Shown here piece after piece: positions 8,225 to 17,985 of a stretch of 49,753 bases of DNA; the first letter of the stretch is position 1; each line of letters begins with the position of its first letter. Origin of the DNA: Micromonospora yasonensis (GTDB taxonomy: Bacteria; Actinomycetota; Actinomycetes; Mycobacteriales; Micromonosporaceae). The notes under the pieces are model-generated. The model was not told where the DNA came from. It saw only the letters and a program-made list of their open reading frames with translations, and did no database searches. The DNA lies in NCBI RefSeq assembly GCF_026013475.1, contig NZ_JAPDPH010000027.1:1-49753 (forward strand), given 5' to 3'. A program made the position numbers and the translations under genes.

Positions 8225-9861
8225 GAGTACACCTCCTCCTGCTTGCGGGTCCGCGAGAAGCTGATCGCCGACACCGTGGCCACGATCGCGAAGATGAAGA
8301 TCGAGACCGCGGCGGCCATGCCGTACTCGGCGCCCTGGGCGCCGAAGGCCAGCCGGTAGGTGTAGGTGATCAGCAGGTCGGTCGCGCCGTTGGTCGGGTT
8401 GTCCGGCGCGAACGGTCCACCCTCGGTGGTCAGCAGGATCGCGTTGGCGTTGTTGAAGTTGTACGCGAACGACGCGATCAGCAGCGGCGAGAGCGCGACC
8501 AGCAGCAGCGGCAGGGTGACCGCTCGGAACGACTGCCACGGCGTCGCCCCGTCGACCGAGGTGGCCTCGGTCAGCTCGCCCGGGATCGCCTGGAGCGCGC
8601 CGGTGGCCACCAGGAACATGTACGGGTAGCCCAGCCAGAGCTGCACCAGCAGCACCGCCAACCGGGCGGACCAGGTCTGGCCGAACCAGTCGACGCCCAG
8701 TCCGAACAGGTTGTTGACCAGGCCGAAGTCGGTGTTGAACATGTCCCGCCAGACCAGCAGCATCGCGAACGACGGCATGGCGTACGGCAGGATCAGCAGC
8801 ACCCGGTAGAGGTTGGTGCCCTTCATCCGGGGCGAGTGCAGGGCGAGCGCGATGGCCATGCCGAGCAGGAAGGTCAAGCCGGTCGAGCCGATCGCGAAAG
8901 CGAAGTTCCAGGCCAGGGTGCCGAAGAACGGCCCGGAGATCTTGGGGTCGGTGAGCACCCGGCTGAAGTTCTTCAGCCCGACGTTGACCTGCCAGCCCTG
9001 GGTGAGCCGCTCGCCGTCAGCGGCGACGAAGGAGCCGGCCTTCTCGTCGGCGGTCCAGGTCTTGCCGCTCTCGCTGTCCTTGATGCAGTCGCAGCCGGCG
9101 TCGTACGCCCGGACGGCCTTGCCCTCGTAGGCGCGCGACAGGCCGTTGGACCGGACCGCGCCGCCGGAGGTGGGCACCACCAGGTCGGTGATCTCCTTGC
9201 TCCGGACGCTGGCCTGACCGAAGTTGAGCACGGTGTAGCCGTCGGCGGCGGTCACCTTGCCGGTCGGGCTGACCGTCACCTGGCTCGCGTCGATCCGGCG
9301 CAGCCCGCCCGCGTCACCGGCGGAGACCTCCTTGGTCTTCGGGTCGCTGAGCAGGAAGACCAGGGGACCGGTCGCCGGGTCGCCCTTGGTGGCGACGGAG
9401 AGGGAGTACTCGGCGGAGCCGGGGATCTGCTTCACCGAGGCGGTCTGGATGGCGACGATCGCGTCGTCCTTGCTGCCGCGGTGGCCGTCGCCGAAGTTCG
9501 TGAAGGCGGTGCTCGCGGTGTAGAGCACCGGGAAGACCTGGAAGGCGAGCAGGAAGAGCGTGCCGGGAACCAGGTACTTGGCCGGGATGTGCCGCCGGCT
9601 GAGGTAGAGGTAGAACAGGCCGGCGGTGGTGACCGCGAGGATGCCCAGTCCGACCCAGTGTTCGGCCTCGATGAGCGGGAACGCCGCCCAGATCGCGATC
9701 CCGACAACCAGGCCGAGCAGGATCACCTTGACCACGAGCCCGGTCGCGGTGATCGGCGCGTGGTTCCGCGCGCTACGGGAGATGCGCGGGAGCCCGCGGC
9801 GAACGGGCTCCCGGCCCGGGGCCTGCGTGGCAGACCCCGGGCCGGACGGCGACGTGCTCAT
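8221..9861 (-). CDS. malF: Maltose/maltodextrin ABC transporter permease, MalF type
   Basis: 546 residues, about the length of enterobacterial MalF and longer than most sugar permeases. Two or three N-terminal segments are followed by a large periplasmic-type domain (about residues 130-290, with AYDAGCDCIKDSES) and then a six-segment permease core. The EAA loop is ELTEATSVDGATPWQSF. The large external loop is what distinguishes MalF, and it contacts MalE. The ATG overlaps the malE stop (TAATG), so translation is coupled, and there is no separate Shine-Dalgarno. The stop overlaps the malG start. Confidence 0.93.
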   Translation of the reverse strand: MSTSPSGPGSATQAPGREPVRRGLPRISRSARNHAPITATGLVVKVILLGLVVGIAIWAAFPLIEAEHWVGLGILAVTTAGLFYLYLSRRHIPAKYLVPGTLFLLAFQVFPVLYTASTAFTNFGDGHRGSKDDAIVAIQTASVKQIPGSAEYSLSVATKGDPATGPLVFLLSDPKTKEVSAGDAGGLRRIDASQVTVSPTGKVTAADGYTVLNFGQASVRSKEITDLVVPTSGGAVRSNGLSRAYEGKAVRAYDAGCDCIKDSESGKTWTADEKAGSFVAADGERLTQGWQVNVGLKNFSRVLTDPKISGPFFGTLAWNFAFAIGSTGLTFLLGMAIALALHSPRMKGTNLYRVLLILPYAMPSFAMLLVWRDMFNTDFGLVNNLFGLGVDWFGQTWSARLAVLLVQLWLGYPYMFLVATGALQAIPGELTEATSVDGATPWQSFRAVTLPLLLVALSPLLIASFAYNFNNANAILLTTEGGPFAPDNPTNGATDLLITYTYRLAFGAQGAEYGMAAAVSIFIFAIVATVSAISFSRTRKQEEVYS

Positions 9862-11111
9862 TACTTGATCTGACCCGCGATGGTCTTGCCAGCGGCGGTG
9901 ATCGTCTTGGCCGGGTCGGCGCCACCGATGATGGCGGCCTCCGCCTTGCCGAACGGGTCCCAGATCGCGGCCATGGCCGGGATCGCCGGGAGCACCTGGC
10001 CGTTCTTACCGGCCTCCTGGAACTTGGCCAGGTCCGGGTCCTCGCCCTTGACCTGGTCGAAGGCGGCGGTCAGCGCCGGCGGGCGCGGCTCGGCCTTGTA
10101 CAGCGCGACGGCCAGCTCGGGCTTGGTCACGTAGTTGGTGACGAACTCCTGGGCCAGGGCCTTGTTCTTGGCCTTGGCGGCGACGTAGAACGCCTGGACG
10201 CCCACGAACGGCTGGGCCTCCTTGCCGCCGGCGAAGCCGGGGACCGGGGAGATGTCGTACTTGATGTTGGCCTTCTTGGCGTCGGCGATGGCCCACGGGC
10301 CGGAGACCAGGAAGGCGCACTTCTTGCTGGTGAAGGTGGCGATGGAGTTCTCGCCGGTGATGGAGCGCTTCAGCGCGCCCTCGCCCTTCTCACCGAGCTT
10401 CGCGATCTTCTGGAAGGCCGCGATCGACTCCGGCTTGCCCACGCCCAGGTCCTTCGGGTCGTAGTCGCCGTTGGCCGCGGTGCCGAACAGGTAGCCGCCG
10501 CCGGAGGTGTACAGCGGGTAGATGTGGTAGGCGTCGCCGTTCTGGCCGGACTGGAGGCAGAGGATCTCGCTGGCCTTCTTCTCAGCCTTGAGCTTCTTGC
10601 CGGTCTGGACCAGCTCCTCGATCGTCTTCGGCGCCTCGGGGGCCAGCTCGGTGTTGCGGATCAGCGCGACGTTCTCGGTGGCGTAGGGGACGCCGTAGAG
10701 CTGGCCGTTGAAGGTCACGGCCTTGACCGCGACCTCGTTGAACGCGCTCTTCTGCTCGGCGGCGAGCTGCACCGGGTCGATGGCGCCGTTCTGGACCAGG
10801 TTGCCGATCCAGTCGTGCGCGCCGACCACGACATCCGGGCCGCTGCCCTGCTGCGAGGCGGTGACGAAGTTGGTCTGCAGGTCCTTGGAGACGGCCTGGA
10901 CCTCGACGGTCACCCCGTTCTCCTTGCCGAACTCCTCGGCGAACGGCTTCAGGGCCGCGGTCCGCTTGTCGTCGGCCCAGATGACCAGCTTGCCGCCGGT
11001 CGCCTTGGCGGACTCCTTGGCGGCCGGCTTGTCGCTGCCACTGTTGCCACAGCCGGACGCGGCGAGCGCCAGGCCGAGGACAGCGACCACACCCGCGGTA
11101 CGGATGCGCAT
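9861..11111 (-). CDS. malE: Maltose/maltodextrin-binding lipoprotein
   Basis: 416-residue binding protein that captures maltodextrins outside the membrane and delivers them to MalFG. The signal peptide ends in lipobox LAASGC (Cys21), followed by a Ser/Lys/Ala linker and the mature start GGKLVIWADDKRTAALKPFA, typical of MalE. Other conserved pieces are GVPYATENVALIRN and SGPWAIADAKKANI. Start ATG 11111 has AGGAG 5 nt upstream; the ATG at 11129 lacks one. It is first in malE-malF-malG-GH13 and divergent from the LacI-type regulator, whose CTTGCAG-like sites lie in the shared 198-base gap. Confidence 0.95.
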   Translation of the reverse strand: MRIRTAGVVAVLGLALAASGCGNSGSDKPAAKESAKATGGKLVIWADDKRTAALKPFAEEFGKENGVTVEVQAVSKDLQTNFVTASQQGSGPDVVVGAHDWIGNLVQNGAIDPVQLAAEQKSAFNEVAVKAVTFNGQLYGVPYATENVALIRNTELAPEAPKTIEELVQTGKKLKAEKKASEILCLQSGQNGDAYHIYPLYTSGGGYLFGTAANGDYDPKDLGVGKPESIAAFQKIAKLGEKGEGALKRSITGENSIATFTSKKCAFLVSGPWAIADAKKANIKYDISPVPGFAGGKEAQPFVGVQAFYVAAKAKNKALAQEFVTNYVTKPELAVALYKAEPRPPALTAAFDQVKGEDPDLAKFQEAGKNGQVLPAIPAMAAIWDPFGKAEAAIIGGADPAKTITAAGKTIAGQIK

Positions 11112-11236
11112 CGGTACTCCTGTCGTCATGGCGGCCCGCCGGGGGAAGGGCGGCCCGCCAGTGGAAACCTCTGAAATCTCTTACTGACCGGCGCCGCGGT
11201 GCCGCGCCGCTGCTCTCGCATGTTGCGGGGACGTTA

Positions 11237-11282
11237 GCAAGGGGTTGCAGAGAATGGAAGGGCTTGCAGGAGTGTACGCAAG
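11237..11282. promoter_or_regulatory. Regulatory region of the divergent malE / malR genes
   Basis: This gap holds several TTGC/GCAA half-sites: GCAAGGGGTTGC (11237-11248), TTGCAGAGAATGG (11245-11257) and the inverted pair CTTGC...GCAAG with 10 bases between (11263-11282). On the minus strand CATTCT (within 11250-11256) could be the malE -10 box, so a bound LacI-type protein would block malE. The same TTGCAGAGAAYGG string and CTTGCAG recur upstream of the alpha-glucosidase gene. Confidence 0.55.
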
Positions 11283-11297
11283 ACTTTGCCGTTGAGC

Positions 11298-11303
11298 TAA
11301 AGT
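11298..11303 (+). promoter_or_regulatory. -10 box TAAAGT of the lacI-type regulator gene
   Basis: TAAAGT ends 6 nt before the ATG at 11310. No Shine-Dalgarno is present, which fits a leaderless transcript. Confidence 0.45.
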
Positions 11304-11309
11304 GCCGCC

Positions 11310-12395
11310 ATGCGCGCTCGACTGTCCGACATCGCCCAACAGGCCGAAGTCAGCGAGGCCACGGTGTCGCGGGTGCTCAACGACCGCCCCGGAGTGGCCC
11401 CCGAGACCCGGCAGGCCGTCCTGACCGCCCTCGATGTGCTCGGCTACGAGCGCCCCGCCCGGCTGCGCAAGCGCAGCGCGGGCCTGGTCGGCCTGGTCGT
11501 ACCCGAGCTGGACAACCCGATCTTCCCGGCCTTCGCCCAGGTCATCGAGTCGACGCTGGCGCAGAGCGGCTTCACCCCGGTGCTCTGCACCCAGACCCCC
11601 GGCGGGGTCACCGAGGACGAGTACGTCGAGATGCTGCTGGACCGGCAGGTGTCCGGGATCGTCTTCGTCTCCGGCCTGCACGCCGACACCGCCGCCAACC
11701 ACGACCGGTACCGCGCGCTGATCGCCCGCCCGCTGCCGATCGTCATGATCAACGGGTACGCGCCCGGCATCGCGGCGCCTTTCGTCTCCTGCGACGACGG
11801 CGAGGCGACCGAACTGGCCGTCGCGCACCTGGTCGCGCTCGGCCACCGGCGGATCGGCCTGATCACCGGCCCGGACCGCTTCGTGCCGGTGCAGCGCCGG
11901 GTGGCCGGCTTCCGGGCCGCGATGACCCGCCTGGTCGACCCGACCGAGGCCGAGGTCGGCGAGTTGGCCGAGCTCTCGCTCTTCGGCGTCGAGGGTGGCG
12001 AGGCGGCCGCCAACCGGCTGATCGAGCGCGGCGTGACCGGCATCGTCTGCGGCTCCGACCTGATGGCCCTCGGCGCGATCCGGGCCGCCCGCCAGCGCGG
12101 CCTCGCCGTCCCCGCCGACGTCTCCGTGGTCGGGTACGACGACTCTCCGCTGATGGCCTTCACCGACCCGCCGCTGACCACCATGCGCCAGCCGGTCGCC
12201 GCCATGGCGGTGGCCGCGGTCCGGGCCCTGGTCGACGAGATCAACGGGCACGCCGCCCCGCACTCCGAGTACCTGTTCCGCCCGGAACTGGTGGTGCGCG
12301 GCTCCACGGCGGTGGCCCGCCAGGCCGGGCCCGCCCCGGGCGGCAGCCCGAACCGGCAGCGCCCGGCACCGCCCTCGCTCGCCATTCCGGCCTGA
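11310..12395 (+). CDS. malR: LacI family transcriptional regulator (maltose regulon, MalR-like)
   Basis: 361 residues. The N-terminal LacI helix-turn-helix is MRARLSDIAQQAEVSEATVS followed by RVLNDRPGV, with a hinge near residue 50. The periplasmic-binding-like effector domain includes GLVVPELDNPIFP, RRIGLITGPD and the C-terminal DDSPLMAFTDPPLTTMRQPV. It is divergent from malE and upstream of an alpha-glucosidase, the standard Streptomyces arrangement for the maltose repressor. It probably represses malEFG, the GH13 gene and the glucosidase by binding the repeated CTTGCAG-like sites, and is released by maltose or maltotriose. The gene name rests on context. Confidence 0.9.
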   Translation: MRARLSDIAQQAEVSEATVSRVLNDRPGVAPETRQAVLTALDVLGYERPARLRKRSAGLVGLVVPELDNPIFPAFAQVIESTLAQSGFTPVLCTQTPGGVTEDEYVEMLLDRQVSGIVFVSGLHADTAANHDRYRALIARPLPIVMINGYAPGIAAPFVSCDDGEATELAVAHLVALGHRRIGLITGPDRFVPVQRRVAGFRAAMTRLVDPTEAEVGELAELSLFGVEGGEAAANRLIERGVTGIVCGSDLMALGAIRAARQRGLAVPADVSVVGYDDSPLMAFTDPPLTTMRQPVAAMAVAAVRALVDEINGHAAPHSEYLFRPELVVRGSTAVARQAGPAPGGSPNRQRPAPPSLAIPA

Positions 12396-12453
12396 CCACC
12401 GCCGCGCCACCGGCTGCTCACCGTCCAGCGAGCGGGCGTGATCACCGTCATTC

Positions 12454-12498
12454 CTTGCGCAAGAAATGCTTGACTCTTGCAGCGCTCGGCGGCATTCT
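12454..12498 (+). promoter_or_regulatory. Promoter and operator candidate of the alpha-glucosidase gene
   Basis: A perfect CTTGCGCAAG palindrome (12454-12463) is followed by TTGACT (12470-12475), 17 bases, and CATTCT (12493-12498), a good housekeeping promoter. A CTTGCAG lies in the spacer (12476-12482) and another at 12550-12556. The half-sites match those in the malE gap, so control by the adjacent LacI-type protein is likely. Confidence 0.6.
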
Positions 12499-12575
12499 GC
12501 TCAGACGCCCCGCGCCCGTCACCCGGTTACCCGCGGGGTGCCGCAGTCCCTTGCAGAGAACGGGGATCGTCACCG

Positions 12576-14210
12576 ATGACCGCCGCCACCGACCCGACGC
12601 CGCTGACCTCCGACGACGACTGGTGGCGATCCGCGGTCGTCTACCAGGTGTACGTCCGCAGCTTCGCGGACGCGAACGGGGACGGCGTCGGCGACCTCGA
12701 GGGCATCCGGCAGCGCCTGCCGTACCTGCGCGAGCTGGGCGTGGACGCGCTCTGGCTGACCCCCTTCTACACCTCGCCGCAGATCGACGCCGGCTACGAC
12801 GTGGCCGACTACCGGGACGTCGACCCGCTCTTCGGCAACCTCGCCGACTTCGACGCGATGATCACCGACGCGCACGCGCTCGGCCTGCGGATCATCGTCG
12901 ACCTGGTGCCCAACCACACCTCCAGCGCGCATCCGTGGTTCCAGGCGGCCCTCGCCGCCGGCCGGGGCTCTGCGGAGCGCGAGCGCTACCTGTTCGCCGA
13001 GGGCAAGGGCGAGCAGGGCGAGCTGCCGCCGAACGACTGGGAGAGCATCTTCGGCGGCCCCGCCTGGACCCGGATCGATGACGGCCAGTGGTACCTGCAC
13101 CTGTTCGACCCGGCCCAGCCCGACCTGAACTGGCGCCACCCCGAGGTACGCACCGAGTTCCACGACATCCTGCGGTTCTGGCTGGATCGGGGCGTGGACG
13201 GTTTCCGGATCGACGTGGCGCACGGGATGATCAAGGCCGAGGGGCTGCCGGACGTCGGCTTCAACTCGATGACCACCGGCCAGCGCCAGTCGGAGCTGCT
13301 GGGCAAGGGCAAGCTGCCCTACTTCGACCAGGACGAGGTGCACGACATCTACCGCACCTGGCGGCCGATCCTGGACAGCTACCCGGGCGGGCGGATGGCG
13401 GTGGCCGAGGCCTGGGCGGAGACCCCGCAGCGGCTGGCCCGCTACATCGGCCCGGACGAGCTGCACCAGGCGTTCAGCTTCGACTTCCTCGACGCCACCT
13501 GGTCGGCCGACTCGTTCCGCAAGGTGATCGACACGGCGTTGGCCGAGTCGACCATCGTCGGCGCCCCGACCACGTGGGTGCTCTCCAACCACGACCGGCA
13601 GCGACACGTCACCCGGTACGGCGACGGCGAGGCCGGGCTGCGCCGGGCCCGGGCCGCCGCTCTGCTGATGCTCGCCCTGCCCGGCTGCGCGTACCTCTAC
13701 CAGGGCGAGGAGCTGGGCCTGCCGGAGGTGCTGGACCTCCCGGACGAGCTGCGCCAGGACCCGGCGTTCTTGCGTACCGGGGAGAGCCGGGACGGCTGCC
13801 GGGTGCCGATCCCGTGGAGCGGCGAGCTGGCCCCGTACGGCTTCGGCCCGGCGGGCAGCGAACTGAGCTGGCTGCCGGCCCCGGCGACCTGGCGAGCCCT
13901 CTCGGTGGCCACCCAGGCCGGCGTGCCCGGTTCCACGCTGGAGCTCTATCGGACCGCGCTGCGGATCCGCCACGAGCACCCCGCGCTGGCCGGACTCGAC
14001 GGCATCACCTGGCTGGAGACCGAGCCGGGGTTGCTGGCGTTCCGCCGTACCGCCGGGGACGCCGAGCTGACCTGTGTGGTCAACATCAGCGGCGCGGCGG
14101 CGACGGTGACCGGCTACGGCCGGCCGATCGCCGCCAGCGCCGATCTCACCGAGCAGGGCGACGGGCACGTCCTGCCGGTGGACGCGGCTGCGTGGTTCGA
14201 ACGGCGATGA
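12576..14210 (+). CDS. Alpha-glucosidase / oligo-1,6-glucosidase, glycoside hydrolase family 13
   Basis: 544-residue cytoplasmic alpha-glucosidase that releases glucose from short maltodextrins. The barrel begins WWRSAVVYQVYVRSFAD. Catalytic Asp213 (GFRIDVAHG), Glu278 (MAVAEAW) and Asp340 (VLSNHD) are present. GDGVGDLEGI is the alpha-glucosidase/oligo-1,6-glucosidase/trehalose synthase subgroup signature. ATG 12576 is chosen because it precedes the conserved N-terminus and lies after the promoter; an earlier in-frame ATG at 12477 falls inside the promoter. It follows the regulator gene by 180 bases but has its own promoter. With the GH13 enzyme at 5373-7184 it would complete intracellular maltodextrin breakdown. 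Confidence 0.92.
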   Translation: MTAATDPTPLTSDDDWWRSAVVYQVYVRSFADANGDGVGDLEGIRQRLPYLRELGVDALWLTPFYTSPQIDAGYDVADYRDVDPLFGNLADFDAMITDAHALGLRIIVDLVPNHTSSAHPWFQAALAAGRGSAERERYLFAEGKGEQGELPPNDWESIFGGPAWTRIDDGQWYLHLFDPAQPDLNWRHPEVRTEFHDILRFWLDRGVDGFRIDVAHGMIKAEGLPDVGFNSMTTGQRQSELLGKGKLPYFDQDEVHDIYRTWRPILDSYPGGRMAVAEAWAETPQRLARYIGPDELHQAFSFDFLDATWSADSFRKVIDTALAESTIVGAPTTWVLSNHDRQRHVTRYGDGEAGLRRARAAALLMLALPGCAYLYQGEELGLPEVLDLPDELRQDPAFLRTGESRDGCRVPIPWSGELAPYGFGPAGSELSWLPAPATWRALSVATQAGVPGSTLELYRTALRIRHEHPALAGLDGITWLETEPGLLAFRRTAGDAELTCVVNISGAAATVTGYGRPIAASADLTEQGDGHVLPVDAAAWFERR

Positions 14211-14302
14211 GCCGGGTAACCCGCCATTGACCTGGTCGTCCGTTGTGCTTCGCGCCGACGGGCGGCTGGGCCACCGACCCCTTGTGGTGGGGGGTGAGGT
14301 GG

Positions 14303-14341
14303 CGCCGGCCCCGCGGGGAGTCGACTTCCCGGGGGCCGGCG
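14303..14341. terminator. Bidirectional hairpin between convergent genes
   Basis: CGCCGGCCCC and GGGGGCCGGCG flank GGGGAGTCGACTTCCC, giving a long nearly perfect stem in the gap between the alpha-glucosidase and the convergent acidic protein gene. There is no T-run; hairpins without one are common in actinobacterial gaps. The remainder of 14211-14394 holds nothing else I recognise. Confidence 0.55.
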
Positions 14342-14394
14342 TCCATCGGGGACCGCGGACCGCGCTCGACCCCGAACCGGGCCGGTGAGCGCGC

Positions 14395-14823
14395 TCAGTC
14401 CTTGCTGGCGAGCAGCTTGGCGATCCGGGCGAAGCCGGCCCGTACCTCGTCCCGGCTCGGGGCCCGCACCGGCTCGGGCTCCGGCTCCCGTTCGGCGGCG
14501 AGCTCCAGTTCCTCGTCGATGACGTCCTCGAAGTCGCCGTAGAGGTCCGCCTGGTCGGTCCGGGCCGCCTCGTCCTCGGCGGCGATCTGCGCGGCGGCGA
14601 TCTCGCTGCGGATCTCCTCGGGGGTCAGCGCGGGCAGCAGCGGCTCGACCACCGCCATCAGCTGCTCCTCGGCCACCACCGCCTCGGCCAGGGCGAGCGC
14701 GTGCGGCCGCTCGTACGGGCCGCAGACGACCGGCTCCCACTCGTCGGCGTCGCCGAGCGGGCCGAAGGTGATGATCCACGGCAGGCCGAGCATCGGCGAG
14801 TCGTCCGGCAGGTCCAGTGTCAC
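14395..14823 (-). CDS. Conserved hypothetical acidic protein
   Basis: 142 residues with no membrane segment. The N-terminal half (about 1-60) looks globular, with LPWIITFGPLGDADEWEPV and PYERPHALALAEAVV. The C-terminal half is strongly acidic and Ala/Glu-rich (FEDVIDEELELAAEREPEPE), probably helical or disordered. I recognise no enzyme or binding motif. The GTG start has GGTGGG 7 nt upstream. It is convergent with the alpha-glucosidase gene, and the next gene on its strand ends elsewhere, so it appears monocistronic. Function unknown. Confidence 0.7.
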   Translation of the reverse strand: MTLDLPDDSPMLGLPWIITFGPLGDADEWEPVVCGPYERPHALALAEAVVAEEQLMAVVEPLLPALTPEEIRSEIAAAQIAAEDEAARTDQADLYGDFEDVIDEELELAAEREPEPEPVRAPSRDEVRAGFARIAKLLASKD

Positions 14824-14957
14824 GAGTGCGCCCACCGGCTCATCATGGTCGTTACCGGCACCCCGAACTCCAAGATCCGCACAACATCGGGAAAGTGTGG
14901 CCTGTCGGCGAACCGGGGCCACTCTTTCGGGGACGTGGTCCGGATCGCCCAGCCGGG

Positions 14958-15326
14958 TCAGCGGGTGGCGTCGAGGGCGGCGCGGACGAGGGCGAGAGCG
15001 CGGTCCGGGGGTACGCCCAGGCGGAGCGCCTCGGCGGCGTACTCGGTCGCGGCGCGGTGCAGCCGGTCGGTGGCGTCGTCGCGGCCGGGCGCGACCACGG
15101 TGCCGTGCCGGCCCCGGGTCTCCACCAGCCCGGCCCCCTCCAGCTCCCGGTACGCCCGGGCCACCGTGTTCACCGCCAGCCCCAGGTCGGTGGCGAGCTG
15201 CCGGACCGCGGGCAGCCGGGTGCCCACCGGCAGCCGGCCGTCGCCGATCATCCGGGCGAGCTGCCCGCGCACCTGCTCGTACGGAGGCACCGCCGAGGTC
15301 GCGTCGATCCGGATCCGCGTGGTCAT
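14958..15326 (-). CDS. GntR family regulator, YtrA-type
   Basis: 122 residues. The winged HTH reads VPPYEQVRGQLARMIGDGRL, then LPAVRQLATDLGLAVNTVAR and AYRELEGAGLVETRGRHGTV. It is followed only by a short helical tail, the compact form of the YtrA subfamily, which lacks a large ligand domain. YtrA regulators usually control ABC transporter genes. Here the ATG overlaps the stop of the upstream YihY gene (ATGA), so the two are coupled and the regulator may control its own operon. GGGAGG lies upstream at reasonable spacing. Confidence 0.9.
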   Translation of the reverse strand: MTTRIRIDATSAVPPYEQVRGQLARMIGDGRLPVGTRLPAVRQLATDLGLAVNTVARAYRELEGAGLVETRGRHGTVVAPGRDDATDRLHRAATEYAAEALRLGVPPDRALALVRAALDATR

Positions 15327-16261
15327 CCCGCACCTCCCGGCGTACCCGGGTCGGTCTCCACGTCCACCTCGACGTCCACCTCCCGGGCCGCGCGCCCCTC
15401 GGACAGGTCGACCACCCGGCCGTACCGGCTGGTGGCGGCCAGCGCCGCGCCGAAGAGCAGCAGCTGGTTGAGCAGGTAGAGGTAGAGCAGCAGCCCCACC
15501 GCGGTGGCCACCACCGTGTACGCGGGATTGTGCTCGGTGCGGACCACGTAGTAGCGCCCGACCGTGTTCAGCAGGGTGATGCCGACGGCCACCAGCAGGA
15601 CCACCGGCCGCAGCCGGCGCCGGCTCATCCGCAGCCGGGGCACCGCGACCAGCAGCGCCACCGCCAGCACCGCGTTGACCAGCACGCTGAGCATCGCGCC
15701 GAGCGTGGTCAGCCCGACCGATCCGGTGCTGCGCAGCAGGAAGCGCAGCACCGATCCCAGCGCGTCGACGGCGACCACCGAGACGCCGAGCAGCACGAAG
15801 ACCACGACCAGCACCACCAGGTCGACCAGGCGGCGGATCACCAGATTGCCGGGCTGCTGGTTGAGGCCGTACATCAGCCGCTGCGAGGAGCGGATCGCCT
15901 CGACCCAGCCGATCCCGGTGAAGACCAGGATGAACAGGCCGGCCACCCCGATGGTGTTGCTGCTCTGCGCGACCTGCTGCGGATTGAGGAACGGGACGTT
16001 CCGCTCCAGGAAGCCCGCCGCCGCCCTGCTGAACTCGTTGTTGTCCTCGAGGATCGCGCCGATCACCCAGTAGGTGACCAGGGCGAGCGCGAACACCGCG
16101 AAGAAGCCGTAGTAGGCGATCGCGGCGGCGAGCCGGCCGCCGAGCACGTTGCCGTAGAGCGCCCCGGCCCGCCACAGGTGGTCGAAGGCCGGCGACCGGT
16201 CCCGCGCGGCGTCGATCCGACGGTTCGCCGCGGCCTCGATCCGGCCGATCACGTTCACCAC
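15323..16261 (-). CDS. YihY/BrkB family inner-membrane protein
   Basis: 312 residues with six hydrophobic segments. Family landmarks are GGRLAAAIAYYGFFAVFALA near residue 45, LYGLNQQPGNLVIRRLVDLV in the middle and YLYLLNQLLLFGAALAA near the end. The C-terminal tail is acidic (EVDVEVDVETD). YihY/BrkB proteins are widespread membrane proteins of unsettled function; some were misnamed ribonuclease BN. GTG 16261 has GAGG about 5 nt upstream, and a second GTG follows directly. It overlaps the GntR gene downstream by four bases. Confidence 0.9.
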   Translation of the reverse strand: MVNVIGRIEAAANRRIDAARDRSPAFDHLWRAGALYGNVLGGRLAAAIAYYGFFAVFALALVTYWVIGAILEDNNEFSRAAAGFLERNVPFLNPQQVAQSSNTIGVAGLFILVFTGIGWVEAIRSSQRLMYGLNQQPGNLVIRRLVDLVVLVVVFVLLGVSVVAVDALGSVLRFLLRSTGSVGLTTLGAMLSVLVNAVLAVALLVAVPRLRMSRRRLRPVVLLVAVGITLLNTVGRYYVVRTEHNPAYTVVATAVGLLLYLYLLNQLLLFGAALAATSRYGRVVDLSEGRAAREVDVEVDVETDPGTPGGAG

Positions 16262-16315
16262 GTCATCCTCGCGGATCCTCCATCACGGCGGCGGCGGGCC
16301 GGCCAGGTGCTCAGC

Positions 16316-16873
16316 TCAGCCGCCGAGCGGGAAGTCGCGGCGGGGCTGCCACCGGGTTTCCCCGCTGTGCGAGAAGAGGGTGAACGCCGCCACCTCGAAC
16401 AGCGCGGAGAAGTCGGCCAGGTCCTCGTACGCCTTGTCGAGCACCTCGGGCGGCACGTCCTGGGCCACCGTGACGTGCGGGTGGTACGGGAAGCGCGCCT
16501 CCCGGTGCAGCTCGGGCGCCGAGTTGATGGCGGCGGCCAGCAGCTCGCACTCACTGATCCCGGCCGCCACCGCCACGAAGACCACCTGGGTGACCGGCCG
16601 GAACGTGCCGGTGCCCCGCAGATGCAGGGTGAACGGCAGATGCGCGGCGGCCACCCGGGCCAGGTGCGCCTCGACGGCAGGCAGCGCGCGCACCGGGATC
16701 TCGGTGGGCCCGAGCAGGGTGACGTGCGCCGGGACGGCCTGCGGGTCGCCGGCCTCGATCCGGCGGCGGGTGAGCATCCCGCCCCACGGCTCGGGGATGT
16801 CCACCGCGATCCCGATCTGGATGGTGTCGCCGGCGTCCGGCCCCCCGTCCCTGCGATCCACGCTCCGCGCCAC
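16316..16873 (-). CDS. 2H phosphoesterase superfamily protein (2'-5' RNA ligase-like)
   Basis: 185 residues with the two HxT motifs that define the 2H phosphoesterase fold: HVTLLG at His50 and HVTVAQ at His133. These two histidines form the catalytic pair in LigT/ThpR-type enzymes, which act on 2',3'-cyclic or 2'-5' phosphodiester bonds. The length is normal for the family. The true substrate in actinobacteria is not known. The start may be GTG 16873, which nearly abuts GGAGGGG, or GTG 16861, with about 11 nt spacing. It lies 54 bases upstream of the YihY gene on the same strand and may be cotranscribed. Confidence 0.85.
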   Translation of the reverse strand: MARSVDRRDGGPDAGDTIQIGIAVDIPEPWGGMLTRRRIEAGDPQAVPAHVTLLGPTEIPVRALPAVEAHLARVAAAHLPFTLHLRGTGTFRPVTQVVFVAVAAGISECELLAAAINSAPELHREARFPYHPHVTVAQDVPPEVLDKAYEDLADFSALFEVAAFTLFSHSGETRWQPRRDFPLGG

Positions 16874-16920
16874 CCCTCCGGCCGCCGACTGTGTCCACCC
16901 GTCCCGTCGTGCCCGGACCG

Positions 16921-17985
<1,065 letters not shown>

